The translations under genes and the position numbers were made by a program. A DNA stretch of 64,000 nucleotides from Pseudomonas sp. UMAB-08 (lineage in GTDB: Bacteria; Pseudomonadota; Gammaproteobacteria; Pseudomonadales; Pseudomonadaceae), in the NCBI RefSeq assembly GCF_900095225.1, contig NZ_LT607422.1, positions 158,988 through 222,987 on the forward strand. Reading direction: 5' to 3'. Below are positions 24,404-32,053 of the stretch, piece after piece. Within the stretch, counting starts at the first letter, position 1; each line of letters opens with the position of its first letter. A model generated the notes under the pieces. It was given only the letters and a program-made list of their open reading frames with translations. It had not been told where the DNA came from and did no database searches.

Positions 24404-26512
24404 TTGCCGAGCATAGACGCCCTCGCCGATCGTCTGTCGGCCTACCTCGGTAAAGACCAGGTCAATCTGGTCCGCCGAGCGTATTTCTACGCCGAACAAG
24501 CCCACGATGGCCAACGCCGTCGTAGCGGTGAAGCGTACGTCACGCACCCTCTAGCGGTCGCGAATATCCTTGCCGACATGCACATGGACCATCAAAGCCT
24601 GATGGCGGCCATGCTGCATGACGTGATTGAAGACACCGGAATTGCCAAGGAAGCGCTCTGTGCGCAGTTCGGCGAAACCGTGGCCGAACTGGTCGATGGG
24701 GTCAGCAAGCTGACTCAGATGAACTTCGAGACCAAGGCCGAGGCGCAAGCTGAAAACTTCCAGAAAATGGCCATGGCCATGGCGCGCGATATCCGCGTGA
24801 TCCTGGTCAAGCTGGCTGACCGGCTGCACAACATGCGCACGCTGGAAGTCCTGTCCGGAGAAAAGCGTCGGCGGATCGCCAAGGAAACCCTGGAAATCTA
24901 TGCGCCCATCGCCAATCGCCTGGGCATGCACAGCATTCGCATCGAGTTCGAAGACCTCGGGTTCAAGGCCATGTACCCAATGCGCTCCTCACGCATTGGC
25001 CAGGCGGTCAAACGGGCACGGGGCAATCGTAAAGAGCTGGTCAACAAGATCGAAGAGTCCCTGAGCCATTGCCTGGCCGTGGACGGTATCGAAGGCGAAG
25101 TCAGCGGTCGGCAGAAACACCTGTACGGCATCTACAAGAAGATGCGCGGCAAACGCCGGGCCTTCAACGAAATCATGGACGTTTACGCGTTCCGCATCAT
25201 CGTCGACAAAGTCGACACCTGCTACCGCGTGCTGGGTGCTGTGCATAATTTGTACAAACCGCTGCCCGGTCGCTTCAAGGATTACATCGCGATTCCCAAG
25301 GCCAACGGCTACCAGTCCCTGCATACGACGCTGTTCGGCATGCACGGCGTTCCCATCGAAATCCAGATCCGCACCCGCGAAATGGAAGAGATGGCGAACA
25401 ACGGGATCGCGGCGCATTGGCTGTACAAATCCAACGGCGACGAGCAGCAACAAGGCACGCATGCCCGTGCTCGCCAGTGGGTCAAAGGCGTGCTGGAAAT
25501 GCAGCAGCGTGCTGGCAACTCGCTGGAATTCATCGAAAGCGTGAAGATCGACCTGTTCCCGGACGAGGTCTACGTGTTCACGCCCAAAGGCCGGATCATG
25601 GAGCTGCCCAAAGGCTCCACGGCGGTCGATTTCGCTTACGCAGTCCACACCGATGTCGGCAACAGCTGCATAGCCTGTCGGATCAATCGTCGCCTGGCAC
25701 CGCTCTCCGAGCCGTTGCAAAGTGGCTCGACGGTTGAGATCGTCAGTGCGCCAGGTGCGCGTCCGAACCCGGCGTGGCTGAATTTCGTGGTCACCGGTAA
25801 AGCTCGCACGCATATTCGCCATGCCCTCAAGCTGCAACGCCGCTCTGAATCCATCAGCCTGGGCGAACGCCTGCTGAACAAGGTGCTCAACGGCTTCAAC
25901 AGCACCCTGGAGAAAATTCCGGCCGACCGCGTGCAAATGATCCTTACCGAGTACCGCGTGGAGGTCATCGAAGACCTGCTCGAAGACATTGGCCTGGGCA
26001 ACCGCATGGCCTACGTCGTCGCCCGTCGCTTGCTGACCAGCGAAGCAGAGCAACTGCCAAGCTCCGAAGGTCCATTGGCGATTCGCGGCACCGAAGGGTT
26101 GGTCCTCAGCTACGCCAAGTGCTGCACGCCGATCCCGGGCGACCCGATTGTCGGCCATCTGTCCGCGGGCAAAGGCATGGTTGTGCACCTGGACAACTGC
26201 CGCAACATCAGTGAAATCCGCCACAACCCGGAAAAATGCATCCAGCTGTCCTGGGCCAAGGATGTGACGGGCGAATTCAACGTCGAACTGCGCGTCGAGC
26301 TGGAACATCAGCGCGGCCTTATCGCCCTGCTGGCCAGCAGCGTGAATGCCGCAGACGGCAATATCGAAAAAATCAGCATGGACGAGCGCGATGGTCGCAT
26401 CAGCGTGGTCCAACTGGTAGTCAGCGTGCACGACCGTGTGCACCTGGCCCGCGTGATCAGAAAACTGCGCGCCCTGACAGGGGTCATCCGCATCACCCGC
26501 ATGCGCGCGTAG
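24404..26512 (+). CDS. spoT: Bifunctional (p)ppGpp synthetase/hydrolase
   Basis: 702-residue SpoT. Domains: HD hydrolase (about 25-180, with H72-D73 in LHDVIEDT and the RLHNMRT segment), RelA/SpoT synthetase (about 235-345, with KDYIAIPKANGYQSLH), TGS (about 385-445, VFTPKGRIMELPKGST) and a C-terminal ACT domain (about 625-702). It hydrolyses and makes ppGpp under nutrient stress. The start is a TTG at 24404 preceded by AGGGGG at 7-8 nt; MPSIDALADRL is the conserved N-terminus, so an unusual start is well supported. Confidence 0.96.
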   Translation: MPSIDALADRLSAYLGKDQVNLVRRAYFYAEQAHDGQRRRSGEAYVTHPLAVANILADMHMDHQSLMAAMLHDVIEDTGIAKEALCAQFGETVAELVDGVSKLTQMNFETKAEAQAENFQKMAMAMARDIRVILVKLADRLHNMRTLEVLSGEKRRRIAKETLEIYAPIANRLGMHSIRIEFEDLGFKAMYPMRSSRIGQAVKRARGNRKELVNKIEESLSHCLAVDGIEGEVSGRQKHLYGIYKKMRGKRRAFNEIMDVYAFRIIVDKVDTCYRVLGAVHNLYKPLPGRFKDYIAIPKANGYQSLHTTLFGMHGVPIEIQIRTREMEEMANNGIAAHWLYKSNGDEQQQGTHARARQWVKGVLEMQQRAGNSLEFIESVKIDLFPDEVYVFTPKGRIMELPKGSTAVDFAYAVHTDVGNSCIACRINRRLAPLSEPLQSGSTVEIVSAPGARPNPAWLNFVVTGKARTHIRHALKLQRRSESISLGERLLNKVLNGFNSTLEKIPADRVQMILTEYRVEVIEDLLEDIGLGNRMAYVVARRLLTSEAEQLPSSEGPLAIRGTEGLVLSYAKCCTPIPGDPIVGHLSAGKGMVVHLDNCRNISEIRHNPEKCIQLSWAKDVTGEFNVELRVELEHQRGLIALLASSVNAADGNIEKISMDERDGRISVVQLVVSVHDRVHLARVIRKLRALTGVIRITRMRA

Positions 26513-26537
26513 CCAACCACTTCATCAGGAGTTCTTC

Positions 26538-26918
26538 ATGACCAAGACCGTTATCACCAGCGACAAAGCACCTGCAGCCATCGGCACTTACTCTCAGGCG
26601 ATCAAAGCTGGCAATACCGTCTACATGTCCGGGCAGATCCCGCTGGACCCGAAAACCATGGAACTGGTCGAAGGCTTCGAAGCCCAGACCGTTCAGGTGT
26701 TCGAAAACCTGAAAGCCGTGGCTGAGGCAGCCGGCGGTTCGTTCAAGGACATCGTCAAACTGAACATCTTCCTGACTGACCTGAGCCACTTCGCCAAGGT
26801 CAACGAGATCATGGGCAAATACTTCGACCAGCCTTACCCGGCCCGCGCCGCCATCGGTGTTGCTGCGCTGCCAAAAGGCTCGCAGGTCGAAATGGACGCC
26901 ATCCTCGTTATTGAATAA
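26538..26918 (+). CDS. ridA: RidA, enamine/imine deaminase
   Basis: 126-residue archetypal RidA. The segments APAAIGTYSQAIKAGNTVYMSGQIPLDP and RAAIGVAALPKGSQVEMDAI, with the catalytic arginine, match the RidA subfamily, which converts 2-aminoacrylate to pyruvate and protects PLP enzymes. It follows spoT by 25 bp, the conserved spoT-ridA pair. The stop is followed by a nine-C homopolymer (26919-26927). Confidence 0.96.
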   Translation: MTKTVITSDKAPAAIGTYSQAIKAGNTVYMSGQIPLDPKTMELVEGFEAQTVQVFENLKAVAEAAGGSFKDIVKLNIFLTDLSHFAKVNEIMGKYFDQPYPARAAIGVAALPKGSQVEMDAILVIE

Positions 26919-26975
26919 CCCCCCCCCGGCGGAGCGCTGGCCGTTCCGCCCACCCTGCAAAGGAAGGAATCCGCT

Positions 26976-27713
26976 ATGCGCTTTGCGCTTGCCCTCTCGC
27001 TGCTCGCCACGCTATTGAGCGGCTGTGCCAGCCACGCCGACCGTAACCCTGACGGCATCTGGATCAACCAAACCGCTATCGATGCCGCCTCCAAGGGTGG
27101 AAATCTGCGCCAGGCGCTGCTCGCTAACGGGCCTAACCTGGAATGGCACGTCGACACCAAAGCCAAGCAGGCTGCCTTCTCTAACGGCTTCGAGCTGAGT
27201 GAAGGCAAAATCGTCAGCGCCGCCGATGGCAAATGGCACGTCGATTTCTACGGTAACTTCTTCGAAGACCTGAGCCTCAAGGGCGACGAACTGGTTCAAG
27301 GCGTCAGCGACACGAGCCCGGAACAACGCTTCGTGCAGCCCGAAAATCCCGCACCTGCCGACGCACCGCCGGGCAGCAGTTTCGAGAAAGCCCTGTACAG
27401 CGCCTACATGGGCGGTAAATGGAAAATTGTCGACGGCGAAGGCACGGGCGGCGTCGTTCAGTTCCAGCCTGATGGCAGCATTATCGGCTTGCCGGGCAAT
27501 GACCGTTACGCGCTATGCCTGGCCGGTGATTGCGCAGCCATGAGCGGCGAACACGACAGCCTCTGGCTGGAAAAAGCCCAGCAAGGCAACGCCTGGATTT
27601 TTGTCCGCAAAGACAAGCAGATGGAAATACTCCAGGCCGTCAATCAGGCCAAAGCCGACGAAATGCCAGACCTGCGCCCTGGTGCACGTCACTGGTTGCT
27701 CGAGCGGAACTGA
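26976..27713 (+). CDS. Putative outer-membrane or periplasmic lipoprotein
   Basis: 245-residue protein with a lipobox signal (LLATLLSGC, Cys at about residue 17), so it is likely lipidated. After it comes SHADRNPDGIWINQTAIDAA and two sheets of alternating strands (WHVDFYGNFF, RYALCLAGDCAAM). I do not recognise the family; similar proteins sit next to ridA in other pseudomonads as I recall. No motif indicates an enzyme. It follows the ridA stop by 57 bp and is convergent with the epimerase-like gene. Confidence 0.72.
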   Translation: MRFALALSLLATLLSGCASHADRNPDGIWINQTAIDAASKGGNLRQALLANGPNLEWHVDTKAKQAAFSNGFELSEGKIVSAADGKWHVDFYGNFFEDLSLKGDELVQGVSDTSPEQRFVQPENPAPADAPPGSSFEKALYSAYMGGKWKIVDGEGTGGVVQFQPDGSIIGLPGNDRYALCLAGDCAAMSGEHDSLWLEKAQQGNAWIFVRKDKQMEILQAVNQAKADEMPDLRPGARHWLLERN

Positions 27714-27724
27714 AGCCACGCGAC

Positions 27725-27758
27725 ATGCCCTCCGCTCCCACTGTGAGAGCGGAGGCAT
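27725..27758. terminator. Hairpin between two convergent genes
   Basis: ATGCC-C-TCCGCTC pairs with GAGCGGA-G-GCAT around a short loop (one C bulge). It lies between the lipoprotein gene and the convergent epimerase-like gene; the flank is not T-rich, so terminator use is only probable. Confidence 0.5.
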
Positions 27759-27798
27759 TCGCGATACAAGCTTGTCAGGCAATACAGGGTTCAGCCCT

Positions 27799-28656
27799 TT
27801 ATTTCTGCCCTTCAAGAATCGCTGCATACCCCTCGCGATAACTCGCATAACGCGGCACCCAGCCCAAGGCCCTGGCCCTGGCATTGCTGCAACGCTTGCT
27901 ACCGGCGCGGCGCACGCTGGCCTCAGCCGACCACTGGGTAACCCCCAAGTACTCACGCAGCCAGGCAACCACCTCGGCCAAGGGCGCGGGTGCATCATCG
28001 ACGCCGATATAGCACTCATCCAGCGCCACGCCACGGGCATCCGCTTGCACCAGATACGCCAATAGCCCTGCGGCATCGTCGACGTGAATGCGATTGCCAT
28101 ATAAAGGCGGCTCGACCACGACGCGATAACCCTGACGAACTTGCGTCAGCAGCCATTCGCGGCCCGGCCCATAGATACCTGTCAGGCGTACCACGCTGGC
28201 GGGGATGCCACTGTGCAACGCCAGGTGCTCGGCCTCGAGCATCAGCCGACTGGAATAACCCGTCGCCTGGGTAGCCGATGACTCATCGACCCACTCTCCC
28301 TGTTGTTGCCCATACACACTGCTGCTGGACACGAACACCAGACGCTTGGGCTTCTGCCCGTGTTGCTTGAGCCAGCTCAATACATTGCGCAGGCCATCCA
28401 CATACGCTGCCCGGTAACCGGCCTCGTCATGATCGGTCGCCGCAGCACTGTAGACCAGGTAATCAATCGGCGAGGTCGGCCAGGCGTTTGGGCAATTAGC
28501 ATCGAACAGGTCACCTGCAATGCCCGTTACCCCGGCAGGCAGGCGCGCAACAGACCGGCGCAAGCCATACACGGTCCAGCCCTGAGCAAGCAACTGGCTG
28601 GCGAGACGGCTTCCAACATCACCACAACCAGCAATCAAAACAGACGGGGCAGACAT
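27799..28656 (-). CDS. NAD-dependent epimerase/dehydratase-like SDR protein
   Basis: 285-residue extended short-chain dehydrogenase. The Rossmann glycine motif GCGDVGSRLASQL begins at residue 10. The segment VSSSSVYGQQ holds the SDR catalytic serine and tyrosine region, and YGNRIHVDDAA is a common substrate-domain motif. The active-site pattern resembles YeeZ-type proteins annotated as nucleotide-sugar epimerases. The ATG at 28656 is preferred to an earlier in-frame codon at 28671. Substrate unknown. Divergent from exbB-exbD-tonB. Confidence 0.82.
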   Translation of the reverse strand: MSAPSVLIAGCGDVGSRLASQLLAQGWTVYGLRRSVARLPAGVTGIAGDLFDANCPNAWPTSPIDYLVYSAAATDHDEAGYRAAYVDGLRNVLSWLKQHGQKPKRLVFVSSSSVYGQQQGEWVDESSATQATGYSSRLMLEAEHLALHSGIPASVVRLTGIYGPGREWLLTQVRQGYRVVVEPPLYGNRIHVDDAAGLLAYLVQADARGVALDECYIGVDDAPAPLAEVVAWLREYLGVTQWSAEASVRRAGSKRCSNARARALGWVPRYASYREGYAAILEGQK

Positions 28657-28774
28657 GTCGGAGCTCCACAATAAACGTGCGACAACGGCGCGGTAAACAG
28701 CCGAAAATGGCGTCTGAATTTAATCAGAAACCTACCGCCAACAGGGAAAAGATACTGCACCACTTGTTGTTAAC

Positions 28775-28793
28775 AAGAATTATTTGCAATAAT
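28775..28793 (+). promoter_or_regulatory. Weak Fur-box-like sequence before exbB
   Basis: A 19-bp AT-rich segment matches the Fur consensus GATAATGATAATCATTATC at about 10 of 19 positions. It lies about 90 bp before exbB, an expected place for iron control of TonB energisation, but the match is poor and the role is only a suggestion. Confidence 0.3.
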
Positions 28794-28881
28794 GCGGGCC
28801 CGTTTGCTCTGCCCTTCCGGTCATATGCCTGGCGCGAAGTGGCAGAACGAAGCCCCCTTTTTTCTCTCAGGTCAGGCCAGC

Positions 28882-29853
28882 ATGACACGTATTCAATCCC
28901 CCGCTTCGCCCACCAAGCCTGCCAGCCTGCCGCGCGCATGGCGCGGCATTGCTGCGTTGATGCTCAGCCTGATGCTGGCTCCCGGCGCTTTTGCCAATGA
29001 ACCGGTCGCCGCTGCTTCGCCCGCCGTCCAGGCTGTCGCTGCCGCACCCGCCAATGGCGCTGTCGCCCCTGCCGCAGTCCCCGCCGACGCCACTCCGGTT
29101 GTCGAGCAAAATGAAGGCGCAGCCGTTGTCGATGACAACAGCCTCGGTATGGCCAACGACCTGTCGCCTTGGGGCATGTACCAGCATGCCGACATCATCG
29201 TGAAAATCGTCCTGATCGGTCTGGCCATCGCCTCGATCATCACCTGGACAATCTGGATCGCCAAAGGCTTTGAGTTGTTGGGCGCCAAGCGTCGTCTGCG
29301 CGGCGAAATCGTCAACCTGAAAAAGGCCCGTACCCTCAAGGAAGCCAGCGACAGCGCCAGTAAAGAAGGCACGCTGGCCCACCTGTTAGTGCATGACGCC
29401 CTCGAAGAAATGCGCCTGTCGGCCAACAGCCGTGAGCGCGAAGGCATCAAGGAGCGGGTCAGCTTCCGTCTGGAACGCCTGGTTGCAGCCTGTGGCCGCA
29501 ACATGAGCAACGGCACCGGCGTGCTCGCGACCATCGGTTCCACCGCGCCCTTCGTCGGCCTCTTCGGCACCGTATGGGGCATCATGAACAGCTTCATCGG
29601 CATCGCCAAAACCCAGACTACCAACCTTGCCGTGGTCGCCCCCGGTATTGCCGAAGCCCTGCTGGCTACCGCGCTTGGGCTGGTTGCCGCGATTCCGGCC
29701 GTGGTGATCTACAACGTTTTCGCCCGCTCCATCGCGGGGTATAAAGCCCAGGTTTCCGATGCCTCGGCACACGTCCTGCTGCTGGTCAGTCGTGACCTCG
29801 ATCACCTGCCGGCCGAGCGTAGCCAGCAGCCTCACGTGGTTAAAGTGGGGTAA
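28882..29853 (+). CDS. exbB: TonB-system energiser ExbB
   Basis: 323-residue inner-membrane proton-channel subunit that powers TonB-dependent uptake. A signal-like first segment and a long Ala/Pro-rich periplasmic region (about 40-85) precede three membrane helices: about 100-125, then GTGVLATIGSTAPFVGLFGTVWGIM (about 215-240) and the last at about 260-285, the MotA/TolQ/ExbB channel core. Start at 28882 (MTRIQSP) is preferred over an upstream ATG at 28792 that adds a non-conserved tail; the ribosome site GTCAGG is weak. First gene of exbB-exbD-tonB. Confidence 0.94.
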   Translation: MTRIQSPASPTKPASLPRAWRGIAALMLSLMLAPGAFANEPVAAASPAVQAVAAAPANGAVAPAAVPADATPVVEQNEGAAVVDDNSLGMANDLSPWGMYQHADIIVKIVLIGLAIASIITWTIWIAKGFELLGAKRRLRGEIVNLKKARTLKEASDSASKEGTLAHLLVHDALEEMRLSANSREREGIKERVSFRLERLVAACGRNMSNGTGVLATIGSTAPFVGLFGTVWGIMNSFIGIAKTQTTNLAVVAPGIAEALLATALGLVAAIPAVVIYNVFARSIAGYKAQVSDASAHVLLLVSRDLDHLPAERSQQPHVVKVG

Positions 29854-29856
29854 ACC

Positions 29857-30285
29857 ATGGGCCTGCATCTGAACGAAAACAGTGGCGACGATCTCGTCGA
29901 GAACCACGAAATCAACGTCACGCCGTTTATCGACGTCATGTTGGTGCTGCTGATCATTTTCATGGTGGCCGCACCGTTGGCGACGGTCGATATCAAAGTC
30001 GACCTCCCCGCCTCCACCGCCAAGCCGGTTGCTCGGCCCGAAAAACCGTTGTTTCTCAGCGTCAAGACGGATCAGAGCCTGTTCCTCGGCGAAGAAAAAA
30101 TCAGTCGTGAACAGCTTGGCCAAGTGCTCGACGCCAAGACCAAGGGCAAGAAGGACACGACGATTTTCTTCCAGGCCGACAAGGGCGTGGACTACGGCGA
30201 CCTGATGGAGGTGATGAACGCCTTGCGCGGTGCTGGCTACCTGAAAGTCGGCCTCGTGGGCCTCGAGACGGTTGGTAAGAAATGA
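29857..30285 (+). CDS. exbD: TonB-system transport protein ExbD
   Basis: 142-residue ExbD. One N-terminal membrane helix (NVTPFIDVMLVLLIIFMVAA) with the essential membrane aspartate at D26, then a periplasmic domain. It is 3 bp downstream of exbB and shares 4 bp (ATGA) with tonB, so translation is coupled. Works with ExbB as proton-driven motor. Confidence 0.96.
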   Translation: MGLHLNENSGDDLVENHEINVTPFIDVMLVLLIIFMVAAPLATVDIKVDLPASTAKPVARPEKPLFLSVKTDQSLFLGEEKISREQLGQVLDAKTKGKKDTTIFFQADKGVDYGDLMEVMNALRGAGYLKVGLVGLETVGKK

Positions 30286-31028
30286 CGACTCTGCGCCAAA
30301 AACTGACGCGCTATAGCGGTAGTCTGTTGTTGGTGCTCGCCGTTCACGCCATCGCGATTATCGTCGCGATGCGCTGGTCGGCACCCCAGGCAATCGAACT
30401 GCCTCCTGCTGCGATGATGGTCGAACTGGCGCCGTTGCCAGCGCCCGCACCACCACCGCCGCCCAAGGTCTTGCAGCCGCCGCAACCACCGACGCCGGTG
30501 GAAACCCTGCCGCTGCCGAAGCTCGCTGAAGCGCCGAAGCCGGAAATCGCCATTCCCAAGCCGGTTATCAAGCCAAAAGCCAAGCCACAGCCGCCCAAAC
30601 CGCAGAAAAAACCGGAGCCGCCGCAAGAAAAGCCGGCCGAGGAAAAACCAGTGGATACGCCGCCGACGGACGCCAAACCTGAAAAAGCCGCCGCAGCGCC
30701 GCAGCCATCCAGCACACCGTCAGACAGTCATGCGAAGCGCAATTGGCAATCCGACTTGCAGCAGCATCTGGCCAAGTACAAACGCTACCCCGAAGACGCT
30801 CGCCGTCGCGGCACCCAAGGGACGGTCAGCCTGCGCTTTGTCGTCGATGCCGAAGGCCGGGTCCTGTCCTTTTCGCTGGCGGGCAACTCCGGGAGCACCG
30901 CGCTGGACCGAGCCACCCTGGAAATGATCCGACGTGCGCAACCGTTGCCCAAGCCACCTGCTGAGGCACTGACTAACGGCGCAGTGGAAATACTCGCCCC
31001 TTTCGTTTATTCCCTGGATAAACGCTGA
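30282..31028 (+). CDS. tonB: TonB energy-transducing protein
   Basis: 248-residue TonB. An N-terminal membrane anchor (about 12-31, with a histidine at H22 as in other TonBs), a long proline/lysine-rich periplasmic spacer (about 45-145, many PKP/PEK repeats) and a C-terminal TonB_C domain (about 155-248, YPEDARRRGTQGTVSLRF). It transduces ExbBD motion to outer-membrane receptors for siderophores and B12. The start overlaps exbD by 4 bp. End of the operon; no strong terminator seen. Confidence 0.95.
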   Translation: MTTLRQKLTRYSGSLLLVLAVHAIAIIVAMRWSAPQAIELPPAAMMVELAPLPAPAPPPPPKVLQPPQPPTPVETLPLPKLAEAPKPEIAIPKPVIKPKAKPQPPKPQKKPEPPQEKPAEEKPVDTPPTDAKPEKAAAAPQPSSTPSDSHAKRNWQSDLQQHLAKYKRYPEDARRRGTQGTVSLRFVVDAEGRVLSFSLAGNSGSTALDRATLEMIRRAQPLPKPPAEALTNGAVEILAPFVYSLDKR

Positions 31029-31121
31029 AATCGTAATTTTGATTGACTGGAGTACAGCTGATAACGTGCGTCTATCGATTGCAGCCGCTATGCTGGGGTC
31101 GCTACTTCATGGACGCACGCT

Positions 31122-32045
31122 ATGACCCTTACAGAATTGCGCTACATCGTTACGCTCGCCCAGGAGCAACATTTCGGCCACGCGGCCGAGCGCTGCCACG
31201 TCAGCCAGCCAACCCTCTCCGTGGGCGTGAAAAAGCTGGAAGATGAACTTGGCGTGCTGATTTTCGAGCGCAGCAAGAGCGCCGTTCGCCTGACCCCGGT
31301 CGGCGAAGGGATCGTCGCTCAAGCGCAAAAAGTGCTCGAACAGGCTCAAGGCATCCGCGAACTGGCCCAGGCCGGCAAGAACCAGCTGACCGCGCCGCTC
31401 AAAGTCGGCGCGATCTACACCGTTGGCCCGTACCTGTTCCCGCACCTGATTCCGCAACTGCACCGGGTCGCCCCGCAAATGCCGTTGTACATCGAAGAAA
31501 ACTTCACCCATATCCTGCGCGACAAACTGCGCAACGGTGAGTTGGACGCGATTATCATTGCCCTGCCGTTCAATGAAGCCGATGTGCTCACCTTGCCGCT
31601 GTACGACGAGCCGTTCTACGTACTGATGCCTGCGGACCACCCCTGGACCCAGACAGAGTCCATCGACGCCGCTGCGCTGAACGACAAGAGCCTGTTGCTG
31701 CTCGGCGAAGGTCACTGTTTCCGTGATCAGGTACTCGAAGCGTGCCCGACACTGGCCAAAGGCAGCGAAGGCGCCAAGCACACCACCGTCGAATCCAGCT
31801 CGCTGGAAACCATTCGGCACATGGTCGCTTCAGGCCTGGGCATCTCAATCTTGCCGATGTCCGCCGTCGACAGCCATCACTATGCTCCTGGCATCATCGA
31901 AGTGCGTCCGCTGACCCCTCCGGTGCCGTTCCGCACCGTGGCGATCGCCTGGCGCGCGAGCTTCCCTCGGCCCAAGGCGATCGAGATTCTCGCCGACTCC
32001 GTGCGCCTGTGCTCGGTGACCCGGCCTAAAGTAGAAGCGAGCTAA
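31122..32045 (+). CDS. oxyR: Peroxide-sensing LysR regulator OxyR
   Basis: 307-residue LysR-family regulator. The winged helix starts MTLTELRYIVTLAQEQHFG, with HVSQPTLSVGVKKLEDELG the recognition region. The sensor cysteines fall at C199 and C208 (GEGHCFRDQVLEACP), exactly the numbering of E. coli OxyR, so it should form the peroxide-induced disulfide. It activates catalase and alkyl hydroperoxide reductase genes. recG starts 8 bp downstream, the oxyR-recG operon known in P. aeruginosa. Confidence 0.97.
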   Translation: MTLTELRYIVTLAQEQHFGHAAERCHVSQPTLSVGVKKLEDELGVLIFERSKSAVRLTPVGEGIVAQAQKVLEQAQGIRELAQAGKNQLTAPLKVGAIYTVGPYLFPHLIPQLHRVAPQMPLYIEENFTHILRDKLRNGELDAIIIALPFNEADVLTLPLYDEPFYVLMPADHPWTQTESIDAAALNDKSLLLLGEGHCFRDQVLEACPTLAKGSEGAKHTTVESSSLETIRHMVASGLGISILPMSAVDSHHYAPGIIEVRPLTPPVPFRTVAIAWRASFPRPKAIEILADSVRLCSVTRPKVEAS

Positions 32046-32053
32046 GTCGCAAC

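Noticed and set aside
24989..26443. Long minus-strand frame of 484 codons opposite spoT
   Set aside because: Antisense shadow of the conserved spoT gene; no ribosome site and unnatural composition.
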